This document shows positions 51,764 to 61,095 of a stretch of DNA of 64,000 bases, one piece after another (within the stretch, counting starts at the first letter, position 1; the number at the start of each line of letters is the position of its first letter). This stretch comes from Isochrysis galbana (Eukaryota > Haptophyta > Isochrysidales > Isochrysidaceae): positions 2,304,887-2,368,886 of the forward strand of contig CM030937.1 of the NCBI GenBank assembly GCA_018136815.1, in the 5' to 3' direction. The translations under genes and the position numbers were made by a program. The notes beneath the pieces are model-generated. The model worked only from the letters and a program-made list of their open reading frames with translations, was not told the origin of the DNA and ran no database searches.

Positions 51764-53546
51764 CAACTAAGTTTATACTTAGTTCGCCCATGGGGGGGCA
51801 CGAGCCCCCCTCTCTCTCCACTCCTCCCCTGCCATGGGGGAGGAACCACTCACTCTCCTGGCACGCCTGATGGCCTGCCAGGAGCACACAGCCCTGCTGA
51901 CCCATTCCTCTCCCCACAGGCCCGCCTGACTCGCCCGCCCTGGCCCGTCGTGGCCTGCCCCTGCCCATCCCTCTGACCAGCCCCTCCTCCCCCTGGGCCC
52001 CCCTGATCAGGACCCCCCAGCCAGCTCCAGTCGACTGGCAGGGGCTCGAGAGCCAGCGAGGGAGAGGCAGGAGGGGCCAGGGCCATGCCCAAGCCTCACC
52101 TGCCCCCTGAGCTGCGCTCCAAGGCCCCTGCCGGCCTCCGGGGGACCTGAATAAATAAATAATAAATAATAATCAATGTTATATCCTAGCCAACCCCACT
52201 AGCCAATTGGACATAAATTTTCCGTCCCGGAATCCCGCCATGCCTGACGGGCCAGGTGTCCGAGTGATACCGGGGGGTGGGGGCACTGCCCCCTCCCCTC
52301 GATATTTGTCCTCCCCCCAGTGCACGCACCGACCCCGCGCACCCCAGCGCGTCCTCTCCTCGAGTCCACGCTGGGGGAAAACCCCTTTCGGGTAAAACAA
52401 CGCAGGGGGGGGGGGGGGGGCACTCGTGAGATAGGAGCCCAGAAGCGCTAATCTCCCTCGCTAGAGCGAGTGGCCGCGGCGAGCCGCGGCCCTTCTCTCC
52501 TGGCTCTGGCGCCCCCGTCTTCTCTTACCCAAACGGGGCGAGAAGACACGTATCTGCCAGAGGGGAGAGCTGCCGCTCCCCCCTCCCCTCCCTCTTCCCT
52601 TTTCCTCCTCTCTTCCCTGCGGCGGGGGCCCATGGCGCGCGCCTGCGGCCCCTCTTCAGGTCCCCAGGTGGCCTGCAGGGGCCTGGGAGCACAGCTCAGG
52701 GGGCAGGTGAGGCTGGGGCATGGCCCTGGCCCCTCCTGCCTCTCCCTCGCTGGCGCTCCGAGCCCCTGCGGGTCGACTGGAGCTGGCTGGGGGGTCTTGA
52801 ACAGGGGGGGCCCAGGGGGAGGAGGGGCTGGTCAGAGGGATGGGCTGGCCACGACAGGCCAGGGCGGGCGAATCAGGCGTGCCTGTGGGGAGAGGGATGG
52901 GTCAGCATGGCAGTGTTCTCCTGGCAGGCCATCAGGCGTGCCAGGAGAGTGGGTGGTTCTTCCCCCATGGCAGGGGAGGAGTGGAGAGAGAGGGGGGCTC
53001 GTGCCCCCCCATCGGCGAACTAAGTATAAACTTAGTTGGCTCCTGGGGACCTGAAGAGGGGCCGCAGGCGCGCGCCATGGGCCCCCGCCGCAGGGAAGAG
53101 AGGAGGAAAAGGGAAGAGGGAGGGGAGGGGGGAGCGGCAGCTCTCCCCTCCGGCAGAAACGTGTCTTCTCGCCCCGTTTGGGTAAGAGAAGACGGGGGCG
53201 CCAGAGCCAGGAGGGAAGGGCCGCGGCTTGCCGCGGCCACTCGCTTCGGCGAGGAGAGATTAGCGCTCCTGGGCCCCTATTCACGAGTGCCCCCCCCCCC
53301 CTGCGTTGCTTTTACCCGAAAGGGTTTTTCCCCCAGCGTGGACTCGAGGAGAGGACGTGCTGGGGTGCGCGGGGTCGGTGCGTGCACTGGGGGGAGGACA
53401 AATATCGAGGGGAGGGGGCAGTGCCCCCTCCCCCCGGTAGCACTCGGACACCTGGCTCGTCAGGCATGGCGGGATTCCGGGACGGAAAAGTTGTGTCCAA
53501 TTAGCTAGTGGGGTTGGCTAGGATATAACATTAATTATTTTAGTTT
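51764..53546 (+). mobile_element. Retroposon A (E1), host of a nested inverted copy
   Basis: Flanked by the perfect 16-bp duplication AGGGGACGAGCCCTAA (51748-51763, 53547-53562). Own sequence is 51764-52151 and 53056-53546, about 880 bp in total. It starts CAACTAAGTTTATAC and ends ATATAACATTAATTATTTTAGTTT. The first half matches copy 1. The second half (GCCGCAGGCGCGCGCCATGGGCC ... TTTTACCCGAAAGGG) is longer than in copy 1, marking a second subfamily. E2 sits in the middle in reverse orientation. Confidence 0.85.
52152..53039 (-). mobile_element. Retroposon A (E2), full-length nested copy, 888 bp
   Basis: The minus strand runs from CCAACTAAGTTTATACTTAG (53039) to AACATTGATTATTATTTATT (52152). 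It is flanked by 16-bp copies of CTCCGGGGGACCTGAA / CTCCTGGGGACCTGAA (52136-52151, 53040-53055; one mismatch). Same subfamily as its host E1. Because it is inverted, each half of E2 pairs with a half of E1. Confidence 0.85.
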
Positions 53547-53978
53547 AGGGGACGAGCCCTAAGGCAGGTAGAGGGGGGATAAGGGAAGCGGGCGTGGCTA
53601 TATAGATGCTATGCAGGGTGCAGGGTCGCGCGCGCGGCGAGATTATTAAGAATTTTTTTCTTCAATAGCGGCGGCGACGCTCGAGGGTGGTCCGAGTGGT
53701 GGCGCTCAGCCCAAAGTTGGGCAAGGCGGGCGAAGACGAAGACGTGAAGGCGCGCTCGGGCTCGGGCACGGGCTCGCCAAGTGCATTGAGGGTGTGAGTG
53801 TGTGAGTGTGTGTGTGTGAGCGGGAAGGCGGGGAGGGCGCGCACACAACGCAAAGCGATTTGTCGCGAGCGCTCGGTCACAACTTATCGCCGCATGAGAG
53901 GCAGCGACGGGGAGGGGAGGGGCGCGAGGCACCGAGGCACCCCCCCATGACCCATATTACTCTAAGAGTAGGTTTGAA

Positions 53979-54768
53979 CAACAACAAAGTTTATACTTAG
54001 TTCGCCCATGGGGGGGCACGAGCCCCCCCCTCCCTCTCTCCTCTCTCCACTCCTCCCCTGCCATAGGGGAGGAACCACTCATGCTCCTGGCATGCCTGAT
54101 GGCTTGCCAGGAGCACACTGCCATGCTGACCCATCCTCCTCCCCACAGGCTCGCCTGAATCGCGCGTCCTGGCCCGGCGTGGCCAGCCCATCGCTCCATC
54201 GCTCCAACCCCTGCCCTCCCCCCCTGGGCGACAGTCGACAGTCAGACAGGTGAAGACTGAGAGCCCCAGGGGCGCAAGAGCGCCAGCGAGCGAGAGGCAG
54301 AGGAGGACAGACCCAGCCCCAGCCTCCTCTGCCCCCTGAGCTGGCCTCCCGGCGCCTCTAGGGGCCGCCAGAGGGCAGCTGCAGGCCTGCCGCAGGCGCG
54401 CCATCGCGCGTGCCGCAGGAGAGGGAAGAGAGAGCGCGGAGAAGGGGGTGGGCGGAGCGAGAGCTCCGCCCACCGAAAAATCGGTAAGTAAGTCTCGCGC
54501 CTGTTTACAGGATGAGTCGAGACAAAGTCCGCCGCTAGCCCGGGAGGCGTAGGAGGAGCAAGGGGGGAACGGATCACCGGGGGGGGGGCGGGCCACCGGA
54601 CCATATCTAAGCCCTTCACCCCTTTCCCCATAGTAGTGTACGGGGGGAGCCGCCTGATGGCGGGGGGGAGGGGCCGGGGGAATGGGGGTGTAGAAAGTGT
54701 CCTGCGTTAAAGTAGTGGGTCCATGCGCCGCAAGTGCGGTAAGAATATTGAATATTGTAAAGTTTTTT
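53979..54768 (+). mobile_element. Retroposon A, copy 2 (790 bp, complete)
   Basis: Perfect 16-bp duplication TAAGAGTAGGTTTGAA (53963-53978, 54769-54784). Starts CAACAACAAAGTTTATACTTAG and ends TGCGGTAAGAATATTGAATATTGTAAAG plus a T run. Body as in copy 1, with the GTAAGT...TTTACAG motif at 54485-54511. Confidence 0.87.
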
Positions 54769-54784
54769 TAAGAGTAGGTTTGAA

Positions 54785-54912
54785 GGAACATGCAGGGGGT
54801 ACTGTAAAGGGAGTGAGTGTTTTGGGGTATAGGCGATGGCGTGAGTCGGTACCGTGAATGCGTTGTCCTTTATAGCTAGCGGTAGTAGCCTGAATCTTCA
54901 GATTTTTTTAGT
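54785..54912 (+). mobile_element. LINE 3'-tail fragment
   Basis: GGCGATGGCGTGAGTCGGTACCG, GCGGTAGTAGCCTGAATCTTCAGATTTTTTT matches the end of the LINE at 57280 (AGTAGCCCCGAATCTTCAGAAAGATTTT). Very short, 5'-truncated insertion or SINE. Confidence 0.6.
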
Positions 54913-55283
54913 GTATTGGTAGTTGGTATTGGTATTGGCGGCGTACGTGCTGGTGTTGGAGTGTACGCTTAATTTGTGCTCCCCATGTAGTGCTGTGCAT
55001 GTCTCCGCTATAGTCGTCAGGTGTGGCTACCTAAAGGGATTTGGAACATAACAGAATTGTGAATTTTAGCCTAGCGCACCCATGCACCCATCCCGCAGCG
55101 AGAGCGCCTTGATACTTGATAATAAAATTGAAGCCTATCGTACGTAAAATCGCATGGCTGAAATACGGTCGCGATTTGTGAGGGAAGACATGCGCCCTTT
55201 CTTTTTGGCGCAGGCAAAGGGGGGAGGGAGGTCATTGGGGCCTCTCCTGCTAATTGTCATCTAGTAGTAGTCACCTAGTATCT
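54913..55283. other. Intergenic, nothing recognised
   Basis: Lower-GC sequence between the LINE tail and the MBOAT gene; no gene or repeat identified. Confidence 0.4.
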
Positions 55284-56831
55284 TCAGTCGTTGTGGGCCT
55301 TGGGAATAGGCGACAATGATGTTGAACCCCTACCGCGCAACGTGGGGCTTGTCGAAACGTTGGGCACGACGATGAGCACGGCTGCTGCAAAGGCAGCAGG
55401 AACAGCAAGCAGCCACAGCCCATAGAAGTGGAGAGATCGCCACAGTACTTGCGTTTGCGCGAAGCCAAGGACATTGAATGCAGCTCCAAAATATGTTAGG
55501 CAGCCCATGGTCCACAAATGACTGACAACCTGGCCAGAACGACGGGCAATGGGCGAACCAAGCAGGCGGCCGAGACGAATGAGACGGTCGACCTGCGACG
55601 GGCGCTGCTCTCCGACGAAGGAGAATGAGCTGCCATTGCGCATCTTCCCCTCAGCGGCTTGCCCCCCCGCTGCTGCGTTGTGGAGGTCCGACAAAAGACG
55701 TGAATCATTCCGTGTTGAGCCTCGTGTGTCTAATACGTCCGAATCCGAGTCGCTGCGGAAGTCTACGGTGGGATGGAAATAAATGCAGCTGCCCAGTCTG
55801 CCCATAGCGGCGCGTACGAGCTGTTCTACGCAGACCATACCAAAAAGCCCGGAGAAGAACAAGTAGTAGCCCGGTCTCAAGCCATGCCAAAATGCAGATA
55901 CCCCAAATGTAATAAACTGGCGAGCACTCCGCCCGCGGATGGGAAGGCGTCGGTAAACATAATCGCGCAGAAAATAATGGACAGAGACATTCCAACCTGC
56001 AATAAGCGCTGACGGCGAACACGCTGTCTCGCATTGAAGGGGCCGAACGTTGGCCGGTGACGAGAATCGCGCTAGGTGCCCAGCTGCTTCAACGACGCTC
56101 CAACACACATAGAAGCGATAGCGTTGCTGGAAGGAAGAGGCATAAAAGTAAGCAAGACGGCGATGGATTGGCCATTCGAGCCACCAGTCCTCACCTATGG
56201 ACATTGGTCTGTATGGCAGTCCAGTTGCGGCGGCGCACCACACCGCCAGCGTCAACAGCGCGACGGCCAAAGCACGACCTGTTGCCCGCCGCACGATTCG
56301 CTCCGGTGCCAGCGATGCCTGGGCGCCACTACTCATCGCGTTGGCCCATTGGGCGTAGCGATAGAAAGGGCCGGTAAAGAGGCCATGGTAACAGAACGAG
56401 TATTCCAGCAGCAGCAGGAGCGGCGGCGTCTCTTCGTCACCGTGCAAGTTGCCCTCAGGATGTGCGGCTCGCAGCGTGTCATCGTCTACGTCGAAACCGA
56501 GGGAAGCAAGCCGAAGGGTTAGGACGAGCTGGACGGCATTGGCTGGTCCGGATGGCGAGCCTAGCAGTCTGAGCAGGCCGAGTCCGCCGAATGCGCAGCA
56601 GAAGCACAGCCGGCCGCGCGTACCGCGTGGCGCAAGCACGAGCACTCCGTATGCACTGAGCATGCAACCAAGCGGGTAGAGTGCCCCGGTGGGGCCGCAT
56701 GTACCGAGGAGGAGGAGGATGCCAAGGGCAGTCGAGGCGGCTCGACGCGTGCGCGGACGCAGCACGGGTAGTGCCAACCCAGCGGACAGAGAAAGCACGA
56801 GTACGATCGCGTACAGCACGTCGTCGCGCAT
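55284..56831 (-). CDS. MBOAT family lysophospholipid acyltransferase (MBOAT7-like)
   Basis: 515 residues, single exon, ATG at 56831. MBOAT proteins are ER membrane enzymes that transfer acyl chains; the MBOAT7 branch reacylates lysophosphatidylinositol. Many hydrophobic spans. EYSFCYHGLFTGPFYRY (143-159) resembles the corresponding MBOAT7 segment. The catalytic pair is present: Asn281 in AGWNVSVHYFLRDYVYRRLP and His316 in SAFWHGLRPGYYLFF. A Ser/Asp-rich, probably cytosolic loop (about 355-420; RSDSDSDVLDTRGSTRND) is unusual and may be regulatory. The C-terminal tail is Ser/Thr-rich. Acyl acceptor assigned by resemblance only. A long CT-rich tract (56870-57060) lies upstream on this strand. 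Confidence 0.88.
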   Translation of the reverse strand: MRDDVLYAIVLVLSLSAGLALPVLRPRTRRAASTALGILLLLGTCGPTGALYPLGCMLSAYGVLVLAPRGTRGRLCFCCAFGGLGLLRLLGSPSGPANAVQLVLTLRLASLGFDVDDDTLRAAHPEGNLHGDEETPPLLLLLEYSFCYHGLFTGPFYRYAQWANAMSSGAQASLAPERIVRRATGRALAVALLTLAVWCAAATGLPYRPMSIGEDWWLEWPIHRRLAYFYASSFQQRYRFYVCWSVVEAAGHLARFSSPANVRPLQCETACSPSALIAGWNVSVHYFLRDYVYRRLPIRGRSARQFITFGVSAFWHGLRPGYYLFFSGLFGMVCVEQLVRAAMGRLGSCIYFHPTVDFRSDSDSDVLDTRGSTRNDSRLLSDLHNAAAGGQAAEGKMRNGSSFSFVGEQRPSQVDRLIRLGRLLGSPIARRSGQVVSHLWTMGCLTYFGAAFNVLGFAQTQVLWRSLHFYGLWLLAVPAAFAAAVLIVVPNVSTSPTLRGRGSTSLSPIPKAHND

Positions 56832-56864
56832 CGTGCGCTGCGCCGCGCCGCAAGCTCGTTCGCC

Positions 56865-57095
56865 CCCTCTCTCTCCTTCTCCCTGTCGTATGCTTGCTCG
56901 CTACGCCCAACCCCCTCTCCCCCTCTCTCTCCCTTTCTTTCTACCTCCCTCTCTACCTCCCTTTCCCTTTCCCTGCCCCTCTCTCCCCCACTCTCTCCCC
57001 CCTCCTCTCTCTGCCTCTTTCTGCCTCTTCCCCCCCTCCCCTTTCCTAACTCTACCCCACCCCACACCCGGCTCTTTCTTCTCTCTCTCCCTCTT
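56865..57095. repeat. CT-rich simple-sequence tract
   Basis: Nearly pure CT/CCT sequence just upstream of the MBOAT start (GA-rich on the gene's strand). The phosphodiesterase gene and the gene at 61096-62651 also start beside such tracts. Confidence 0.6.
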
Positions 57096-57279
57096 AAGTA
57101 CTTCTATTTGCACTTCTTACTGTTCCCACATAAGCTAAAAGAGCTATCAAATAATCCCGATTATTTCTCGGTCTCTCTCCGTCCGTCTGAGGCAGCGCAT
57201 ATTATAATTATAAGAAACACTAGGGAAAGCGCAGAATATGTGACTAGACAGCTCAAGACGAAGATAACCGTTGAGAGTA

Positions 57280-59055
57280 CGGGACAAAAAAAAAATCTTT
57301 CTGAAGATTCGGGGCTACTCGCCTACTAGCTATGGGTCACACCTGTGCCTTCGCTATCTACATCGCCCTTAACTTCCCTCCCTCCACCTCTTTCCCTGCC
57401 CCCCTTCTTTCCTTTTTCTTCGGTTTCCGGGGTCCGGCCTCGGTACACTACCTGGGGCCTGGTTCGGAGTGTGGGGCTCGGGCAGGCCTTTCGAGTTTGT
57501 CGATAGTGTTGTGTGTGTCTGTCCGTCTTCGTCTTGTTTGTGTTAGTTAGGTCTGGTTCCTAATGTCCCCGGCATCAATTTTGAGTGGCGTGCCAAAGCT
57601 TCAATTGCTAAGGTTGTCTTACTCCTTGATCCCCTCGACAGCGTGGACGATCCCTAGCTTGGTGGTCAGTGCCACTATCTCTGCATTGGGCCTAAGTCCG
57701 CCTTTGTCGTTTCTATTAAAGATGGGTCTCAAGTCGTTCATGTCTACCCTTTTCTTGGGTTGCCTGCCCATGCCCGCCTGGGCTGTTCTCGCCGAATCGG
57801 TTTCTTGTGCGAATAGGAGTGCTTTGCTCAGCAAGGCATATCTCTCTATGGTTCTTATCAGTATTGATTCCTCCGAAAATTTTACACCATCGTAGTGTAT
57901 CCTATAGAAGTCCGTGATTATGTATCTCCACGCTAATAGGTATAGTATACATATCGCTTTCGGGGCGTCTCCTTTCGGGAAAACGAATAGGTTATCTATA
58001 ATGATTTCCTCTCTGCTCCTTTCAACCTCAGGTGAGAAGCGCGCGACTTTATTTAGTTCGCCTAGGATGTTAGTTATCCTGGGGCACTCACCTAGGTGGA
58101 TCGAGGATTCCTCCGCCTCCCCACATATGCGGCATGTTTTGTTTCTGCCCGGAAAACGGTTATATGTGCCTACTCGCCTGTGTGTGATATGTTTGAAGTG
58201 CAAGTGCATGTCTCGCGTCGTTATCATTGGCGAGGTGTATAGCTTTGCGAGGTGCGCCCATGTGTCGCCTGAGGTTTGCAGTTTTTCCTCCCACTTGATC
58301 AGTCCCGTGTGGTGTTTGCGCTTGCATTTCGCTTGCTGGAGGGCCTCGGTGATATGTTCTACACCGGTGCCGTCCAGCGGCGTCTTGCCGTCTAGTGTGT
58401 ATTCGTCTGCTAGCGGGTACTCTAGCCTTTTATTGGTTTTGTACCCTTCCCCCCAATGCGCCGGTGGGGATGGGTCTAGGTTCGTGGGTGCGGCGGGCAA
58501 TCTTTTCCCGACTGTGGGTGTGCCTAAGTATGATAGCTCCGCCTCATACCACCTTCCTTTGATGCTCACGTAGTATTCCCCGTCTATTGTTATTCGCAGT
58601 TCGGGTGTCGGTTCCTCCGGAACGCTTTGGTTGCCGGTCTCCTCGCTTCTCGCTGGTGCGCCTCCTATTTCGGCCGCGTTATCTGCCGCCGCCATCAACG
58701 TCGTGGCGTGTTTGACTATTATGTCCCATGTTTCTAAGAATTTGTCTCTTGGGATATATTCCCCCTGAAATTGTATATACGTGTCGTTGTTCCTGAGGTA
58801 TTGCGTGCATTCTTCGCTGCTGCCTCCGGGCTGCCGGGGGACCCACACCTGCAAATCCCTCCGGGGGGAGGCCATGGCGTGAGCGAGCATGCAGCACACG
58901 CCGCCTAAGAGCGGCGAAACTCGCAGGGAAATCACGAGCGAAATTTCGACAACCACATTCCCGGGCGAGAGAAAAGGCTTTGAAAAGGAACGGGTAGAGG
59001 TAAAGGTAAAGAAAGAAGAAAGCACTTGTTTGTTGTTTGCATTTGTCGTACCCAT
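57280..59055 (-). mobile_element. RT-less LINE derivative, third copy
   Basis: On the minus strand, an ORF2 C-terminal frame (57619-59055) is followed by a 3' UTR (GGCCTGCCCGAGCC...CCCCGGAAACCGAAGA...AGTTAAGGGCGATG). It ends AGTAGCCCCGAATCTTCAGAAAGA plus a T run at 57288-57297. The 3' end is certain. I could not find the 5' end or a target duplication, so the upper limit is approximate; sequence above 59050 belongs to another repeat. No reverse transcriptase is present. Confidence 0.75.
57619..58875 (-). CDS. LINE ORF2 C-terminal zinc-knuckle domain, longest copy
   Basis: 418 residues from the ATG at 58875; other in-frame ATGs at 58890 and 59055 would extend it by 5 or 60 codons. The leading stretch (YLRNNDTYIQFQGEYIPRDKFLETWDIIVKH) is absent or diverged in the other two copies. 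Then IDGEYYVSIKGRWYEAELSYLGTP, HWGEGYKTNKRLEYPLADEYTLDGKTPL, MHLHFKHITHRRVGTYNRF, knuckle CRICGEAEESSIHLGEC and LLAWRYIITDFYRIHYDGVKFSEESILIRTIERY. The last 45 residues (RVDMNDLRPIFNRNDKGGL) give the intact C-terminus. The frame has no stop, so loss of the reverse transcriptase was not followed by decay of this part. Confidence 0.7.
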   Translation of the reverse strand: MASPRRDLQVWVPRQPGGSSEECTQYLRNNDTYIQFQGEYIPRDKFLETWDIIVKHATTLMAAADNAAEIGGAPARSEETGNQSVPEEPTPELRITIDGEYYVSIKGRWYEAELSYLGTPTVGKRLPAAPTNLDPSPPAHWGEGYKTNKRLEYPLADEYTLDGKTPLDGTGVEHITEALQQAKCKRKHHTGLIKWEEKLQTSGDTWAHLAKLYTSPMITTRDMHLHFKHITHRRVGTYNRFPGRNKTCRICGEAEESSIHLGECPRITNILGELNKVARFSPEVERSREEIIIDNLFVFPKGDAPKAICILYLLAWRYIITDFYRIHYDGVKFSEESILIRTIERYALLSKALLFAQETDSARTAQAGMGRQPKKRVDMNDLRPIFNRNDKGGLRPNAEIVALTTKLGIVHAVEGIKE

Positions 59056-59240
59056 GGGGAAACCCTCTTGGCTCTTGGCTGGGCCCCCACAAAGAGGCGC
59101 ATCGAATAAATGCGCCTCCCTGTAACTACGAGCCAGAAGGCCCGCGGTCTCCCCCTCCCCCCTCCCCCGATGCCAGACCCAAAGTAGTAGGTAGGGCGGT
59201 CAAACAAGGTTTTTTCTATTGATATTGAGGGTGAAAAATG
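59050..59240 (+). repeat. Dispersed repeat shared with 11141-11290, plus GGTCAA repeat
   Basis: CCCATGGGGAAACCCTC, GGCTGGGCCCCCACAAAG and CCAGACCCAAAGTAG match 11140-11245. From 59188, GTAGGGCGGTCAAACAAGG...TTTTT matches 4780-4850. Confidence 0.5.
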
Positions 59241-59384
59241 ACCATCTCACGTTTGAGGAATTTTTTCGGTAGAAAGTTCCCCATACACCCAACTAGCACT
59301 AGCACATATCCGGGGCCCATTGGGTCCTAGACCTTCCCCTTGGGTCTCCACAATAAAACGCAAAACGCAACCAACTACTGACAA

Positions 59385-59550
59385 AAGAAAGTAGCGCACA
59401 TGGGTCGACCCCCGAAACCGAACAAAAAGGAACGAGGGGGGGGGGGGGGGGCGGAAAGGGGAGTGAGGGTGGGGCAAGGGCGATGTCAGGTATGGACCCT
59501 AGCGGAAGGGATAGCGGTTGGCAGAGTAGTAGTCATCTTCAAGAATATTT
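59385..59550 (+). repeat. LINE-related 3' tail
   Basis: AAGTAGCGCACATGGGTCGACCCCCGAAACCGAA, poly-G, GGAGTGAGGGTGGGGCAAGGGCGATGTCAGG, GTAGTCATCTTCAAGAATATTT. It is about 85 percent identical by eye to 5890-6090 over the first 110 bp. Confidence 0.6.
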
Positions 59551-59785
59551 CTTTGTTTGCATTTGTCATTTGTCGTCCACAGCAAATAGCAAACAGCATG
59601 TTGTGAGCAATAGCAACACATCGCAAGTGCGAGATCCGCGAACGGGCATCGAAACTTGGGAAGAGAGAGAGGCCTCGAGACTCGAGACTCGAGACGAGAG
59701 CAGACCAAAACTACGAGAATTTTGACACACGCCTCTCGGACAATAAAGGGTAATTCTCAAGTTGTTTTTGCATTCGATTTGCATT

Positions 59786-60544
59786 CAACTAAGTTTATAC
59801 TTGGTTGACCCATGGGGGGGCACGAGCCCCCCCCTCTCTCCACTCCTCCCCTGCCATGGGGGAGGAACCACCCATCCTCTTGGCATGCCTGATGGCTTGC
59901 TAGGAGGCCACTGCCCTACTGACCCACTCCCTTCCCCACAGGCTCGCCCCATTCGCCCATCCTGGCCCCTCGTGACCAGCCCATTGCTCCAACCCCCCTC
60001 CCCCCCTGGTCGACAGGCAGACAGGTGCAAACTGGGGGCCCCAGAGGCTCGGGAGCGCCAGCGAGGGAGAGGCAGGGGAGGCCAGGGCCCAGCCCCAGCC
60101 TCCTCTGCCCCCAGAGCTGGCCTCCATGAGCCTCCAGGGGCCGCCAGAGGGCAGCTGCAGGCCTGCCGCAGGCGCGCCATCGCGCGTGCCGCAGGAGAGG
60201 GGAGAGAGAGCGCGGAAAAGGGGGTGGGCGCGAGCGAGAGCTCCGCCCACCGGAAAATCGGTAAGTCTCGCGCCTGTTTACAGGATAAGACGAGACAGAG
60301 TGGGCCGCCCACTCGGAGACACAGGAGGAAGGGGGGGAAAGATCACCGGGGGGTGGCGCGGGCCACCGGACCATATCTAAGCCCTCCACCCCAATCCCCC
60401 TAGTAGTGTACGGGGGGAACCGCTTGATGGCGGGGGGAGAAGGGCCGGGGAATGGGGGTGTAGAGAGTATGCTACGTGCTACTTGTAGTGGGTAGTGGTT
60501 CCATTCGCCGCGAGTGCGGTAAGAATATTAAAAGGTTTTTTTTT
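59786..60544 (+). mobile_element. Retroposon A, copy 3 (759 bp, complete)
   Basis: Perfect 16-bp duplication GCATTCGATTTGCATT (59770-59785, 60545-60560), possibly extended by the T run. Starts CAACTAAGTTTATACTTGG and ends GCGGTAAGAATATTAAAAGG plus T run. It is closest to copy 1, with which it shares most of its sequence. Confidence 0.88.
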
Positions 60545-60779
60545 GCATTCGATTTGCATTTGTCATTTGTGAGCAGGAAAACATCCACACTCAACACTCA
60601 AAAACAAAAAAGCCGCGAAAGTGCGTCTCGAACTCGAGAGAGAATGACAGCTTGGTCCCCGCACCACGAGCCACAGAAAAGGGTAAAAGAAACGCGTGCA
60701 TTTGCACGTTTGTCTGCAGAGCAGAGACCACCAGGAGGCCTGGCCCAGCCCCCCCCCGGCCTGGCGGCCAGGTGTATGT

Positions 60780-60960
60780 AGTGCACGCGGGCCGCGAGCC
60801 CACCCCCCGAAACCGAGGACCAAGGCACCAAGGAAGGAGGGGAGGTAGCGGAATGGGAGTGAGAGTGTGGGGCAAGGGCGATGGCGCGAGGCAGCACCGT
60901 GAGCGCGATGGGACCCCCGTAGGTGGTAAAAGTAGCCTGAATTTGCGCTTCATGCTGCAG
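60780..60960 (+). repeat. LINE-related 3' tail, diverged
   Basis: CACCCCCCGAAACCGAGGACCAAGG, GGAATGGGAGTGAGAGTGTGGGGCAAGGGCGATGGCG, then AAAAGTAGCCTGAATTTGC. Same block order as 59385-59550. Confidence 0.5.
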
Positions 60961-61095
60961 TTTTTGCTTCTACTCCTAGCCTCCACTCCCGATGGCTCTG
61001 ACTATGCACGCTCCAACATCTCTCGTATGATGTTGTACTAGTATTCAATATTTGACGCTCTCACAAGAATCACTCCGGAGCTGGAGCATGTGCGT

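Larger units (their letters stand above)
51640..53663 (+). repeat. SINE-like element C, split by a nested retroposon
   Basis: The element is 51640-51763 plus 53563-53663 (about 225 bp). The head has TAGCCCAATGGCGC, which resembles a tRNA A box, and recurs at 63957-64000. The tail (CCCCTAGGTAGCGCAC, GGCAGGTAGAGG, GCGAGATTATTAAGAATTTTTTT) matches, inverted, 5578-5720 and resembles the LINE 3' end. A tRNA-like head with a LINE-like tail is the usual SINE design, but the head match is weak. Confidence 0.45.
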
